Source of the DNA: an uncultured Bacilli bacterium
GTDB taxonomy: Bacteria; Bacillota_I; Bacilli_A; RF39; UBA660
Direction: 5' to 3'
DNA length: 10,562 nucleotides
NCBI GenBank assembly: GCA_910587535.1
Contig: CAJUKM010000040.1
Coordinates: 1-10,562 of the forward strand
In this document: positions 1 to 7,460 of the stretch, in pieces
How positions within the stretch are numbered: position 1 is the stretch's first letter
How the letters are laid out: every line of letters begins with the position of its first letter
Notes under the pieces: generated by a model
The model's input: the letters and a program-made list of their open reading frames with translations, nothing else
What the model was told of the DNA's origin: nothing
Databases searched by the model: none
Program-made: the position numbers and the translations under genes

Positions 1-1518
1 GTTAGTGACAATGATAATTGTAAATTGATGGCTATCATAGAAAATTTTTCTATAGAAATTAAAGGAAATGAATCAAGTGAAAGAAGATATATTTTAGAAG
101 CAAGTCCACTGGGAATAATAAGTAATGGTAGTTTTGAACGAGGTGGTGATAATATTTCTATTCCACCTAAAGATGTAAAACCTGCCAAAAAAGAGGATAT
201 AATAAGCATATTTTCTTCATCAACAAATAGCGATGATAAAATGTTTACATTTTCAACACTTTCTTCTGACCATTCAATTCCTATACCAGTAGATGGAAAC
301 AAATTTTTTAATAGACATATTGCAATTGTTGGATCGACTGGATCTGGTAAATCAAATTCTGTCGCTAAAATATTGCAAAATGCAATATCATCTAAAAATA
401 GCACTTACGACGGATTAAATAATTCCCATATAGTTATATTCGATATACATTCAGAATATAAGGCTGCTTTCCCCAATGCAAATTATATTGATATAGATAA
501 TTTAGTTTTACCATACTGGTTATTAAATAGCGATGAATTACAAGAATTATTTATTGATACAGAAGCCAATGATCACAATCAAAGGAATGTATTTAAAGAA
601 TCTGTTGTCAATAGCAAAAAATTGCATTTTGAGGGAAATGAAGAACAAAAAAATAGGATTCATTTTGATTCACCACTATTTTTTGAAATCAATGAAATTT
701 TAAAAGATGTTAAAGAAAAAAATGAGGAAATGGTACAAGGCGCTAGAGATATGAAAGCAGGTCCTTTAAATGGTAAATTAACAAATTTTGTTAGTAGATT
801 AGAAAATAAAATAAACGATAAAAGATTAGACTTTTTACTAGGAGAAAAATCTAAAAATATAACTTTCGAAGACACATTAAAAAACTTAATTGGATATAAT
901 AAAGAAAATTCCAATGTTACCATAATTGATTTAAGTGGTGTTCCTTTTGATGTTTTGAATATTACAGTATCACTTATTTCAAGAATATTATTCGAGTATG
1001 GATATTATTATAAAAAAATAAGATTTTCTCAAAATCCTAATGAATTTGTAAATAATGATATCCCTCTATTACTTGTTTATGAAGAAGCACACAAATATGT
1101 ACCAAATAGTGATTTATCTAAATATCGTGCATCAAAGGAATCGATTGAACGAATTGCTAAAGAAGGTCGTAAGTATGGAATTACACTCCTTCTTGCTAGT
1201 CAAAGACCTTCTGAAATCTCCGAAACAATATTCTCACAATGTAATAACTTTATAGCAATGAGATTAACAAATCCTAATGATCAAAACTATGTAAAAAGAT
1301 TGCTACCAGATACTTTTGGAGAACTTATAAATAAAATGCCATCTCTTAAAGTTGGAGAAGCATTACTGATAGGAGATGCGGCCGTTATTCCTTCAATTGT
1401 ACAAATAGATGAATGTGAAGATAAACCATCCTCAAATGACATCCCATATTATGATTTATGGAAAGAAGAATGGAAACAACTAAACATAGAGGCAATAATA
1501 TCTGAATGGATAAAATAA
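1..1518 (+). CDS. HerA-family P-loop ATPase, 5'-partial
   Basis: This is a hexameric FtsK/HerA-superfamily ATPase, a family that pumps or unwinds DNA and in bacteria is often paired with a SIR2, nuclease or similar effector. The frame is open to base 1. The first visible TTG (25) and ATG (28) have no ribosome site, and the protein begins in the middle of the N-terminal HAS-barrel (SPLGIISNGSFERGG), so the true start lies outside the window. Counting from the TTG at 25, Walker A is GSTGSGKS (103-110), Walker B is LLLVYEEAH (348-356), and a conserved ERIAKEGRKYG segment (375-385) carries the likely arginine finger. The LLASQRPSEIS stretch that follows matches the sensor region of HerA proteins. 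About 497 residues are visible; bacterial HerA proteins are usually near 550-600, so perhaps 60-100 are missing. The family call is firm. The biological partner is unknown because the upstream gene is not shown. Confidence 0.9.
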   Translation, partial: VSDNDNCKLMAIIENFSIEIKGNESSERRYILEASPLGIISNGSFERGGDNISIPPKDVKPAKKEDIISIFSSSTNSDDKMFTFSTLSSDHSIPIPVDGNKFFNRHIAIVGSTGSGKSNSVAKILQNAISSKNSTYDGLNNSHIVIFDIHSEYKAAFPNANYIDIDNLVLPYWLLNSDELQELFIDTEANDHNQRNVFKESVVNSKKLHFEGNEEQKNRIHFDSPLFFEINEILKDVKEKNEEMVQGARDMKAGPLNGKLTNFVSRLENKINDKRLDFLLGEKSKNITFEDTLKNLIGYNKENSNVTIIDLSGVPFDVLNITVSLISRILFEYGYYYKKIRFSQNPNEFVNNDIPLLLVYEEAHKYVPNSDLSKYRASKESIERIAKEGRKYGITLLLASQRPSEISETIFSQCNNFIAMRLTNPNDQNYVKRLLPDTFGELINKMPSLKVGEALLIGDAAVIPSIVQIDECEDKPSSNDIPYYDLWKEEWKQLNIEAIISEWIK

Positions 1519-1530
1519 ATTTAAAGTGTA

Positions 1531-1558
1531 TTGAAAAAATCATAATATCTGCTATAAT
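1531..1558 (+). promoter_or_regulatory. Strong sigma-A promoter with extended -10
   Basis: The -35 is TTGAAA (1531-1536), followed by a 16-base spacer and a perfect TATAAT (1553-1558) preceded by TGC, an extended -10. It begins 12 bases after the HerA stop and faces away from any plus-strand protein gene, so it probably drives the short structured transcript that follows. Confidence 0.7.
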
Positions 1559-1564
1559 TTATTT

Positions 1565-1695
1565 ATCAGTTGATTTAATCAATCTTGGGAGTATAATTTT
1601 TCGCATACGTGTATCGTTATCGCTCCATTGACGAATCTGTTCGAACTTTTCGAACATTGATATATAGAGATCAATTCGATTGAATTGGTTTTTTT
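1565..1695 (+). ncRNA. Candidate small structured RNA (~130 nt)
   Basis: The region between a strong promoter and a U-tract terminator has no convincing open frame but contains a series of hairpins. The first is TTGAT-TTA-ATCAA (1570-1582). GGAG (near 1588) can pair with CTCC (1623-1626). The next is a perfect 8-bp stem, TGTTCGAA/TTCGAACA (1638-1656), with a 3-base loop. The terminator hairpin ends the element. The start is inferred as about 7 bases after the -10. It could be an independent small RNA, or the processed 3' end of the HerA mRNA. It converges on the giant minus-strand gene, which shows no clear terminator of its own here, so the two transcripts may overlap. I recognise no known RNA family (no T-box, SRP, 6S or tRNA signature). 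Confidence 0.45.
1668..1695 (+). terminator. Rho-independent terminator
   Basis: The stem CAATTC/GAATTG (1672-1677 and 1682-1687) has a GATT loop and is extended by A-U and G-U pairs. It is followed by a run of seven T (1689-1695). It would end both the HerA transcript and the candidate small RNA. There is no U-tract on the other strand, so it works in the plus direction only. Confidence 0.75.
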
Positions 1696-1768
1696 GTTGT
1701 TTACAAAGAAATGGAAAGCGCACATCTTAACAATCGTGATCGAAATAGATTATTATTAAAAAACAAAA

Positions 1769-4700
1769 TTACGATTTTATAGTATCTGCTTCTTTTACAA
1801 CACTTGTTTTGCTATACATATAATTATTCACATATTCTTTTAAAGCTCGAACCATTTTATGGTACCCTTCTTCACTCATATTATTTGCGACGAAATCATC
1901 GTGTAAATACTGTCCTCTTCGTTCAGAAAGATGATTCTGACCGAAATCCCATATTTGATAACTACTTTTAAATTCTTCAAAACTTTTTTCATTAGCTGCG
2001 TCGATAAAACTCTTTGCGGCATCTATAAATGATCCTCCATTTTGAAGAATCCAATTTTCTATTCCAATTCCTCCGAGGCCACCTTGTGGATCGTCTCCCC
2101 TTCTTGGCTTATAAACACCAGCTTGTTTCAAAACTTGTTTTGCTAGAAGTATATTAGCGACGACAAACTTGTATTTTTCTTGACTGATTTTCTTGATAGT
2201 ACCAAGTCTATCTTGTAAAGCCATGTCAGATGAATAAGAAATTTTATCTGTTTTCACTGTAAAAGTGATATCGATATCGACATATGTATCTCTATCAATT
2301 TGAACGCCTTTAAGTCTAAAGTCGCCTTCATTAGTCAAGTTTTGAGAGTTTACTTCGCCTAAATTTCTTAGTAATACTTGTTTTAATTTTTCTTTTTTTG
2401 AAGGATCATGTAATATTGCTTTATCTAATCTCATAATAAAGTCAAAATCACCAGATCCTGGCTTATTTGTCCCTCTTCCGGTAGATCCAATATCGATTAA
2501 CTCTGCAAATCCTTCAGATAAGTTGCCATCTATTTGATTTTTTAAGTGTAATCCCAGTTCTTCTAAAGATTTTTTTATAGCTTCATTTATTTTTGCTCTC
2601 TTAATTTGAACTTCATAATTGCTTTGTTCTAATTGAGAAACTAAGTAAGCTGTTTCGTCGTTTACTAAATTATCAGATAAGTTATAACTGTTTTCGTCGT
2701 AATAAGATAGACCACTCATTTTTTGTCTCAATCTATCGTAATCATTAGGAGTAAAGACTATATTACCTTCTTTATTAATGACGGGAATATAAAATCCGTT
2801 CATCGCAATTTCGAGACCCACTCGTTGATCATAATCTTCGATAACTATATAATCGACTTCACTCGAAGCAAAACCGGTTCTTATTCCATAGTGATCTCTT
2901 CCTATGACGCCAGTATAGAAAGCTTCCATTTTAGACATGTCATTTTTAATATCGAGTATTCCACTTATTGTTCTTGTTGTTATAAATCTTTCGTCGTTTT
3001 TTAAAACAAACCAGATAGGGCCATAATCATTTGCAATAGTTCCACTCAGTTTATCCTTTATTGTTCCCTCTGATAAAGTGATTATAGCGACATCTGTATC
3101 TAAAGGTGTCAAATCGCTTGCGGCACTAGAACCGAGGTATTCTCTGGAAACAGAACCATTTTGTAAAATGTTTCTTAAATAAGTGATATTCCCTATTCCT
3201 TTAACAAAATCGCCCAGTTTTAAAACTACCTCTTTACTAGCAGCATGCCTATTTCTAATATTTGCCGCTCTTATTTTTTGGACTACATATCTCTTTGCTT
3301 GTTCTAATGTATCGATGCCAGCAAATCCGCAGAACATTTTAACAACTCTATCAGCTAAACTGTAATCTAATGTTCCATCTGGCGAGAGCCTTTTAGATAG
3401 TTCTAAAATGTCAGCTAAAACATCCCCGGTTGTAGTAAAAGTTCCATTTTCTTTTTTTCCCTTCATAGTATTGTTATAAAGAGTTGCCAAATGCCTACTG
3501 AAAATGATTAATTCCCTCTTTTGACCATCATTTAGTGAATCATATAAAAGTTTCCCCGATTTAATACTTTCATATAATTCAGATCCTACCTCTATATTTT
3601 TTAAATAATTATTTATAGATTTGTTATTCGAGCCTAAAAAAGATTTTATCAAATCTGAAAAGACGATGATCCTTTTGTCCATAATCGATGATTTTTTGAG
3701 AACAGGTGATACTATAGAACGATCAGAAAAATCAAATCCTTGAAAATTGGGATGTAATATTTCAAAACAAGAATAGATTTTTCCTATTGTAGGAATATTA
3801 TTTTTTATAAAGATTTCCTCAATTTTATCCAAAGTCCCAATCGGATTGTCTAATTTTAGTAATTGGGCTGCAAGTTCTCTTCTGAGCCTAAAAATTTCGC
3901 TTGAATTTGATAAAGATAATCTAGACATCAATTTTGGAATACATTCTATTTTTTCCATATCTATAGTATTACTAAATTCTATAACAAATTGTTTAAAGGC
4001 ATCTTGTAATGCGATATCTTGAATTTTACTAAATACTGCAATCGTTTTTAATCTGTTGCGATTCGCTTCTTTCGAATTCTCGCTAAACAAAGGAATCATC
4101 CAAGATATATCCATGGAAAACCCGCAGACTACGTTTGTATCTCCCAATAAATCTAATAATCCTAGGTTTGTATTAAAGTCGTTTAAAGTAAGTTCCCTAT
4201 TATAAAATTTTTGACTGATATCATGTGGAACATTTCGACTTAAAAATAAAGTAGGATAACGCTTTTTAAAATGACTCGGCAGATTTTCATCATATTTCAT
4301 TTTTCCATCTATGATGGTTTTTATGATTACATCGTCTAATGCATCCAATAAACCCTCTTTTGAAAAATCCGGATCAAATTTAAAATCATGTAATTTGTTT
4401 GCCTTAAAAGCTAGTTCAATATAATCTCCATATGAACTCATTACATCAAAACTGTCTTCTAAACCAAATTTGTGTTTAATCGCGCTAACTAAATTAATCT
4501 GATCATAGTCGTGATTTCCATCTTTAACGTTAACCGGCATATAACTAAACATTATCTCCAGTTCGACTTTATCCAAAGATTCTCTAAAAGAAGGATTTGA
4601 TAATTGTCTGGAAGTTAGCGTTCGACTATAAAAAACTTCTTGTAAATCTTTTGGAGCTTTTGGACTTAAAAACATCGAAGGATAAATCTCTATTAAGTCT

Positions 4701-6373
4701 TTTGGTATAACTTTTGGATATACAATCCCTTTTTCGATTACTAACCGTCTAAATATCTCATTGATTCTTCTTTTTATTTCACTTAAACTATCCTTTTCAG
4801 ATAATTTTACCTCATACAGATAACTGTCAGTCATATCTCTATTAAAAACTATATCTAGTACATCACAATATTCAGTAATAAAACCCATTAAGCTATTAAA
4901 ATCTGTTCTCTTTCCAATAAAATCATAAAAATTTTCATAACAAAACATAGCATTACTTTCATATACTTGAACTTGTCTTAGTCGAAAACAAGACTCTAGA
5001 TCCTTATCGCATAAATATCGTATATAATCGGGATGTTCTAATAAAAGGTTAGGAGTAATATTTTTAGTATAAAAATCTTTTTGTAATTCTACTGGTGCTT
5101 GTTCAGAAATAAATAACTGTGGATTCCTTGTCCTAAATTCACCAGTCATATCTCTATAGTCAGGAGCTTTATCGGCATAGTCCCAATTACTTGGACCATA
5201 TACTATCATTCTTTTCATTGCTTCGTAAAACTCATCTTTTGTATATAGTCTATCTACATAATTACCGTTTTCATCATATGGTTTTATTGTATAAATAGTT
5301 TTATTAGAGTCGTGTTCATTTCCGGCATAGAGTAAATACATAACTTTCATTAGTTTTAACATTTGGCAGTTATTTTTAGTAAAAAAGTGTCCACATTCAT
5401 TATCGAAATCGACGATATTTTTAAGCCCATAAGTAGATATAAAACTCAATACATCGGAATTATTTAAAGCTTGAAATGGTATAGGAATATCGTTTATATA
5501 ACCCTGTGACAAATCTTTTAGCTCTTCAAAAATTACATCTATGTCGTATTCACTATATGAATTTGCTCTTTTTAAATAATCTTGCATAGATGAATATTTA
5601 AATAACTCCGCATACTCTCTATCAGATAATTTAATGACTCGTTGAGAACTTTCCCTCCTAATCGTCTTTTCTAAAATGTGATCTGTAATTCGTCTTACAT
5701 ATTCCCGTCTTTCTGATTCACTTTTTATTTCACTGATTTCGTGAATAAACTTATAAATATCAGAATAATCGAGTATTAAATTAGCTATAGTTCCAAAGCT
5801 TCGCATAAATTCTTTTAACTGACTATCAGTTATATCGAATTCATTATCTTCGTCGGTACGTAAACAAAAACTCAAATCTTTATCTTTAAACAAATCCCAG
5901 TTATGTACCAAATCTTTAAGAGTAGCATCACCATTGTTAAATCTTATCTTCTCATACTTCAAATCGTCGCGAGTATCCTCTGCTACTTCAAAAAATCTAT
6001 CTTTATAAAATGCTTTCATTCCTAAAGAATAATCTTTTGGCTTAATTTGATCCTTTACTAATTCATATAAACTTGCATTTAAATCTTCAACGGATGCATC
6101 GATACCCAACAATAATCTCCTGAAGTTGATAGCATTATAATAAACCACTTTTCTAAGTAATTCCCAATCCAATGTTTTAGCTTTTTCAATTCCAAATTTT
6201 ATAGCTATTTGTCTATCCAATTCATTTAAGCATGTAATCGGGATCTTATCTTCTAGATCATACTCGACAAACTCACTAAATGATAGTAGACAATTATATA
6301 TCTGAGACAAAATATGCTTAGGTACTTTTAATCTTTTGCCAAATATCTGTCTTTTTTTGTATTTGTAATTCAT
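1769..6373 (-). CDS. Giant multidomain protein with C-terminal class I CCA/OAS-like nucleotidyltransferase module
   Basis: This 1534-residue soluble protein has no signal peptide or membrane segment. The first ~400 residues are mostly helical and unrecognised. Three copies of a ~38-residue unit, (Y/N)PxLF(L/I)SxxxPxxLxxxFYxxxLT, sit at 417-454, 564-600 and 706-743, spaced about 145 residues. A compact module at about 1055-1225 includes LRNILQNGSVSREYLG, SDLTPLDTDV, GPIWFVL, TGFASSEVDYIVIED and NGFYIPVIN. A nucleotidyltransferase core follows: GSTGRGTN (1296-1303), DFD (1309-1311) and a third acidic strand VDID (1365-1368). Next comes GGLGGIGIENWILQNGGSF (1431-1449), placed and spelled like the GFSGYxxELLxxxYGSF segment of archaeal-type CCA-adding enzymes. 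The metal-binding acids look intact, so catalysis on nucleotides or RNA is plausible; the product is unknown. The ATG start has AGGTGA six bases upstream. The gene is monocistronic and converges with the HerA gene. Confidence 0.85.
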   Translation of the reverse strand: MNYKYKKRQIFGKRLKVPKHILSQIYNCLLSFSEFVEYDLEDKIPITCLNELDRQIAIKFGIEKAKTLDWELLRKVVYYNAINFRRLLLGIDASVEDLNASLYELVKDQIKPKDYSLGMKAFYKDRFFEVAEDTRDDLKYEKIRFNNGDATLKDLVHNWDLFKDKDLSFCLRTDEDNEFDITDSQLKEFMRSFGTIANLILDYSDIYKFIHEISEIKSESERREYVRRITDHILEKTIRRESSQRVIKLSDREYAELFKYSSMQDYLKRANSYSEYDIDVIFEELKDLSQGYINDIPIPFQALNNSDVLSFISTYGLKNIVDFDNECGHFFTKNNCQMLKLMKVMYLLYAGNEHDSNKTIYTIKPYDENGNYVDRLYTKDEFYEAMKRMIVYGPSNWDYADKAPDYRDMTGEFRTRNPQLFISEQAPVELQKDFYTKNITPNLLLEHPDYIRYLCDKDLESCFRLRQVQVYESNAMFCYENFYDFIGKRTDFNSLMGFITEYCDVLDIVFNRDMTDSYLYEVKLSEKDSLSEIKRRINEIFRRLVIEKGIVYPKVIPKDLIEIYPSMFLSPKAPKDLQEVFYSRTLTSRQLSNPSFRESLDKVELEIMFSYMPVNVKDGNHDYDQINLVSAIKHKFGLEDSFDVMSSYGDYIELAFKANKLHDFKFDPDFSKEGLLDALDDVIIKTIIDGKMKYDENLPSHFKKRYPTLFLSRNVPHDISQKFYNRELTLNDFNTNLGLLDLLGDTNVVCGFSMDISWMIPLFSENSKEANRNRLKTIAVFSKIQDIALQDAFKQFVIEFSNTIDMEKIECIPKLMSRLSLSNSSEIFRLRRELAAQLLKLDNPIGTLDKIEEIFIKNNIPTIGKIYSCFEILHPNFQGFDFSDRSIVSPVLKKSSIMDKRIIVFSDLIKSFLGSNNKSINNYLKNIEVGSELYESIKSGKLLYDSLNDGQKRELIIFSRHLATLYNNTMKGKKENGTFTTTGDVLADILELSKRLSPDGTLDYSLADRVVKMFCGFAGIDTLEQAKRYVVQKIRAANIRNRHAASKEVVLKLGDFVKGIGNITYLRNILQNGSVSREYLGSSAASDLTPLDTDVAIITLSEGTIKDKLSGTIANDYGPIWFVLKNDERFITTRTISGILDIKNDMSKMEAFYTGVIGRDHYGIRTGFASSEVDYIVIEDYDQRVGLEIAMNGFYIPVINKEGNIVFTPNDYDRLRQKMSGLSYYDENSYNLSDNLVNDETAYLVSQLEQSNYEVQIKRAKINEAIKKSLEELGLHLKNQIDGNLSEGFAELIDIGSTGRGTNKPGSGDFDFIMRLDKAILHDPSKKEKLKQVLLRNLGEVNSQNLTNEGDFRLKGVQIDRDTYVDIDITFTVKTDKISYSSDMALQDRLGTIKKISQEKYKFVVANILLAKQVLKQAGVYKPRRGDDPQGGLGGIGIENWILQNGGSFIDAAKSFIDAANEKSFEEFKSSYQIWDFGQNHLSERRGQYLHDDFVANNMSEEGYHKMVRALKEYVNNYMYSKTSVVKEADTIKS

Positions 6374-6379
6374 AGATTA

Positions 6380-6422
6380 TCACCTACGATTCCATTTTAG
6401 CATAATATTAAGTGTTTTACGT
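6380..6422 (-). promoter_or_regulatory. Promoter and ribosome site of the giant gene
   Basis: Read on the minus strand, an extended -10 TGC-TAAAAT lies at 6394-6402 and a ribosome site AGGTGA at 6380-6385, six bases before the ATG. The 6-mer at the -35 position (ACGTAA, 6417-6422) is poor, so the promoter would depend on the extended -10. Confidence 0.5.
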
Positions 6423-6435
6423 CTTTTTTATAAAT

Positions 6436-6473
6436 AATTTAAAAATAAAAAGGTCTGATGATAACCAAACCTT
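6436..6473 (-). terminator. Terminator-like hairpin upstream of the giant gene
   Basis: AAGGT (6450-6454) pairs with ACCTT (6469-6473), with a further TG/CA pair inside an interrupted stem. On the minus strand the stem is followed by TTTTATTTTT. No minus-strand gene lies behind it. It may therefore shield the giant gene from antisense transcription, or act as an attenuator if a second promoter lies further right. Confidence 0.4.
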
Positions 6474-6547
6474 ATTAATGTATATCAAAATCTATTCTTA
6501 ATCTAGACTAATTATTTCATCTAAATAGAAATCCTATAATTTTAAAT

Positions 6548-6584
6548 TAAGTATATGAAAAAACGCCATATTAAGATATACTTA
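6548..6584. repeat. 9-bp inverted repeat before the deoxyribosyltransferase-like operon
   Basis: TAAGTATAT (6548-6556) and ATATACTTA (6576-6584) are perfect inverted copies around a 19-base spacer. The right arm also overlaps a smaller palindrome, TAAG-ATATA-CTTA (6572-6584). It ends 15 bases before the GGAGG ribosome site of the next gene, so it could be an operator or a leader hairpin. No good -35/-10 pair is evident nearby; a TATAAT at 6535-6540 is the best -10. Confidence 0.4.
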
Positions 6585-6612
6585 TTATATATACGAATGG
6601 AGGAATATAATC

Positions 6613-7002
6613 GTGAAATTTTATATAGGTTCAGGAATGAAAAATTGTGAATTAGTGAGTCGTTATGCAAAACTCTTAATAGAAAACGGTTATGAACAAA
6701 CTTTTGATTGGGTAAAAAATATTAATGGCGATAAATCTATAGATGACATGATCAAATATGCAACTTTCGAATCTCAAGGAATTGTCGATGCCGATATTGT
6801 CATTATACTGCTACCAGGAGGAAGAGGCTCTCATGTCGAACTAGGAATGGCCCTAGCACTAAACAAAAAAATATTTTTATGTTCGGTTACTGAAGAAGAT
6901 TTTAATATAGAAAACACTGTCGCATTTTATGAATTGCCAAAAATCACTAAATTAATTGGAAACGCCAGTGACAATGTTAAAAAGATAACTGAATCGTTAT
7001 AG
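6613..7002 (+). CDS. Nucleoside 2-deoxyribosyltransferase-like protein
   Basis: A 129-residue Rossmann-like protein of the nucleoside 2-deoxyribosyltransferase / DNPH1-like family, whose members cleave or exchange the base of (deoxy)nucleosides or nucleotides. It starts with MKFYIGSGM, the usual first strand and substrate loop. VDADIVIILLPGG (58-70) is the central strand with acidic residues, and RGSHVELGMALALNKK (71-86) is the family's hallmark helix, with Glu76 at the position of the catalytic nucleophile. The length suits the short members of the family. The GTG start at 6613 is chosen because GGAGG lies nine bases upstream (6599-6603). It is the first gene of a pair, 9 nt before the next start. 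The substrate is unknown; salvage or clean-up of modified nucleotides is the simplest idea. Confidence 0.75.
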   Translation: MKFYIGSGMKNCELVSRYAKLLIENGYEQTFDWVKNINGDKSIDDMIKYATFESQGIVDADIVIILLPGGRGSHVELGMALALNKKIFLCSVTEEDFNIENTVAFYELPKITKLIGNASDNVKKITESL

Positions 7003-7011
7003 AAGTTTTAT

Positions 7012-7416
7012 ATGAGGAAAGTAGTAATTGCTGGAAGTGCTAAACTTCAACAAGAAATACATAATTGGTTAAAGTTTTTTGAAAATAAAAATTATGAAAT
7101 ATTGGATTATCCAAAAGTAATGGAAAAATCGAAAATTATAGAATTATATCCAAATGTTCATAGAACTTTTTTTGAATGTATTACAAAAACAGATATATTA
7201 TTTATTATGAACGAAGATAAAAATGAAATATCTGGATATATTGGTGTTGAGACATTTGCCGAATTAGCTTTTGGTCTTGCTCAAAAACTAGTTTATAACA
7301 AAGAAATAGAATTAGTTATATTAAAAATGCCAAGTCGTAAGGTTCAATGCTATGAAGAGATTGATTTATGGCTTAAACTTGGATGGATAAAATTACATGA
7401 AGAAGAAAAATATTAA
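7012..7416 (+). CDS. Second deoxyribosyltransferase-like Rossmann protein
   Basis: A 134-residue cytoplasmic protein that begins with MRKVVIAGSAKLQ, a first strand and loop like that of nucleoside 2-deoxyribosyltransferases. TKTDILFIMNEDKN (58-71) resembles the central strand. GYIGVETFAELAFGLAQK (75-92) resembles the glutamate-bearing helix, with Glu80 as the candidate catalytic residue. The C-terminus (KMPSRKVQCYEEIDLWLKLGW) is distinctive. It follows the previous gene by 9 nt with only a weak AGAAG ribosome site, so translation is probably coupled. The pair may form a heteromer or share a substrate. Fold assignment is moderately sure; enzymatic activity is not shown, and it could be a non-catalytic relative. 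Confidence 0.65.
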   Translation: MRKVVIAGSAKLQQEIHNWLKFFENKNYEILDYPKVMEKSKIIELYPNVHRTFFECITKTDILFIMNEDKNEISGYIGVETFAELAFGLAQKLVYNKEIELVILKMPSRKVQCYEEIDLWLKLGWIKLHEEEKY

Positions 7417-7419
7417 AAA

Positions 7420-7460
7420 AAAGGACAGTTCTTGTTTTTATAACCGAATTGTCGTTTTTT
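7420..7460. terminator. Bidirectional terminator
   Basis: GACAGTTC (7424-7431) pairs with GAATTGTC (7446-7453) through an 8-bp stem with one G-U pair. It is followed by six T on the plus strand (7455-7460) and preceded by eight A (7415-7422), which are T on the other strand. It ends the deoxyribosyltransferase-like operon and the opposing broken gene, whose stop codon overlaps it. Confidence 0.8.

Noticed and set aside
660..923. Minus-strand open frame of about 87 codons inside the HerA gene
   Set aside because: It lies opposite the continuous HerA frame and has the Ser/Phe/Leu-rich composition of an antisense shadow.
1638..1656. TGTTCGAA stretch resembling the T-arm of a tRNA
   Set aside because: No acceptor stem, anticodon arm or cloverleaf can be built around it; the bases form a simple self-complementary hairpin.
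2723..3004. Plus-strand open frame of about 93 codons inside the giant gene
   Set aside because: It is antisense to well-conserved-looking coding sequence, has no ribosome site and reads as low-complexity Ile/Ser-rich protein.
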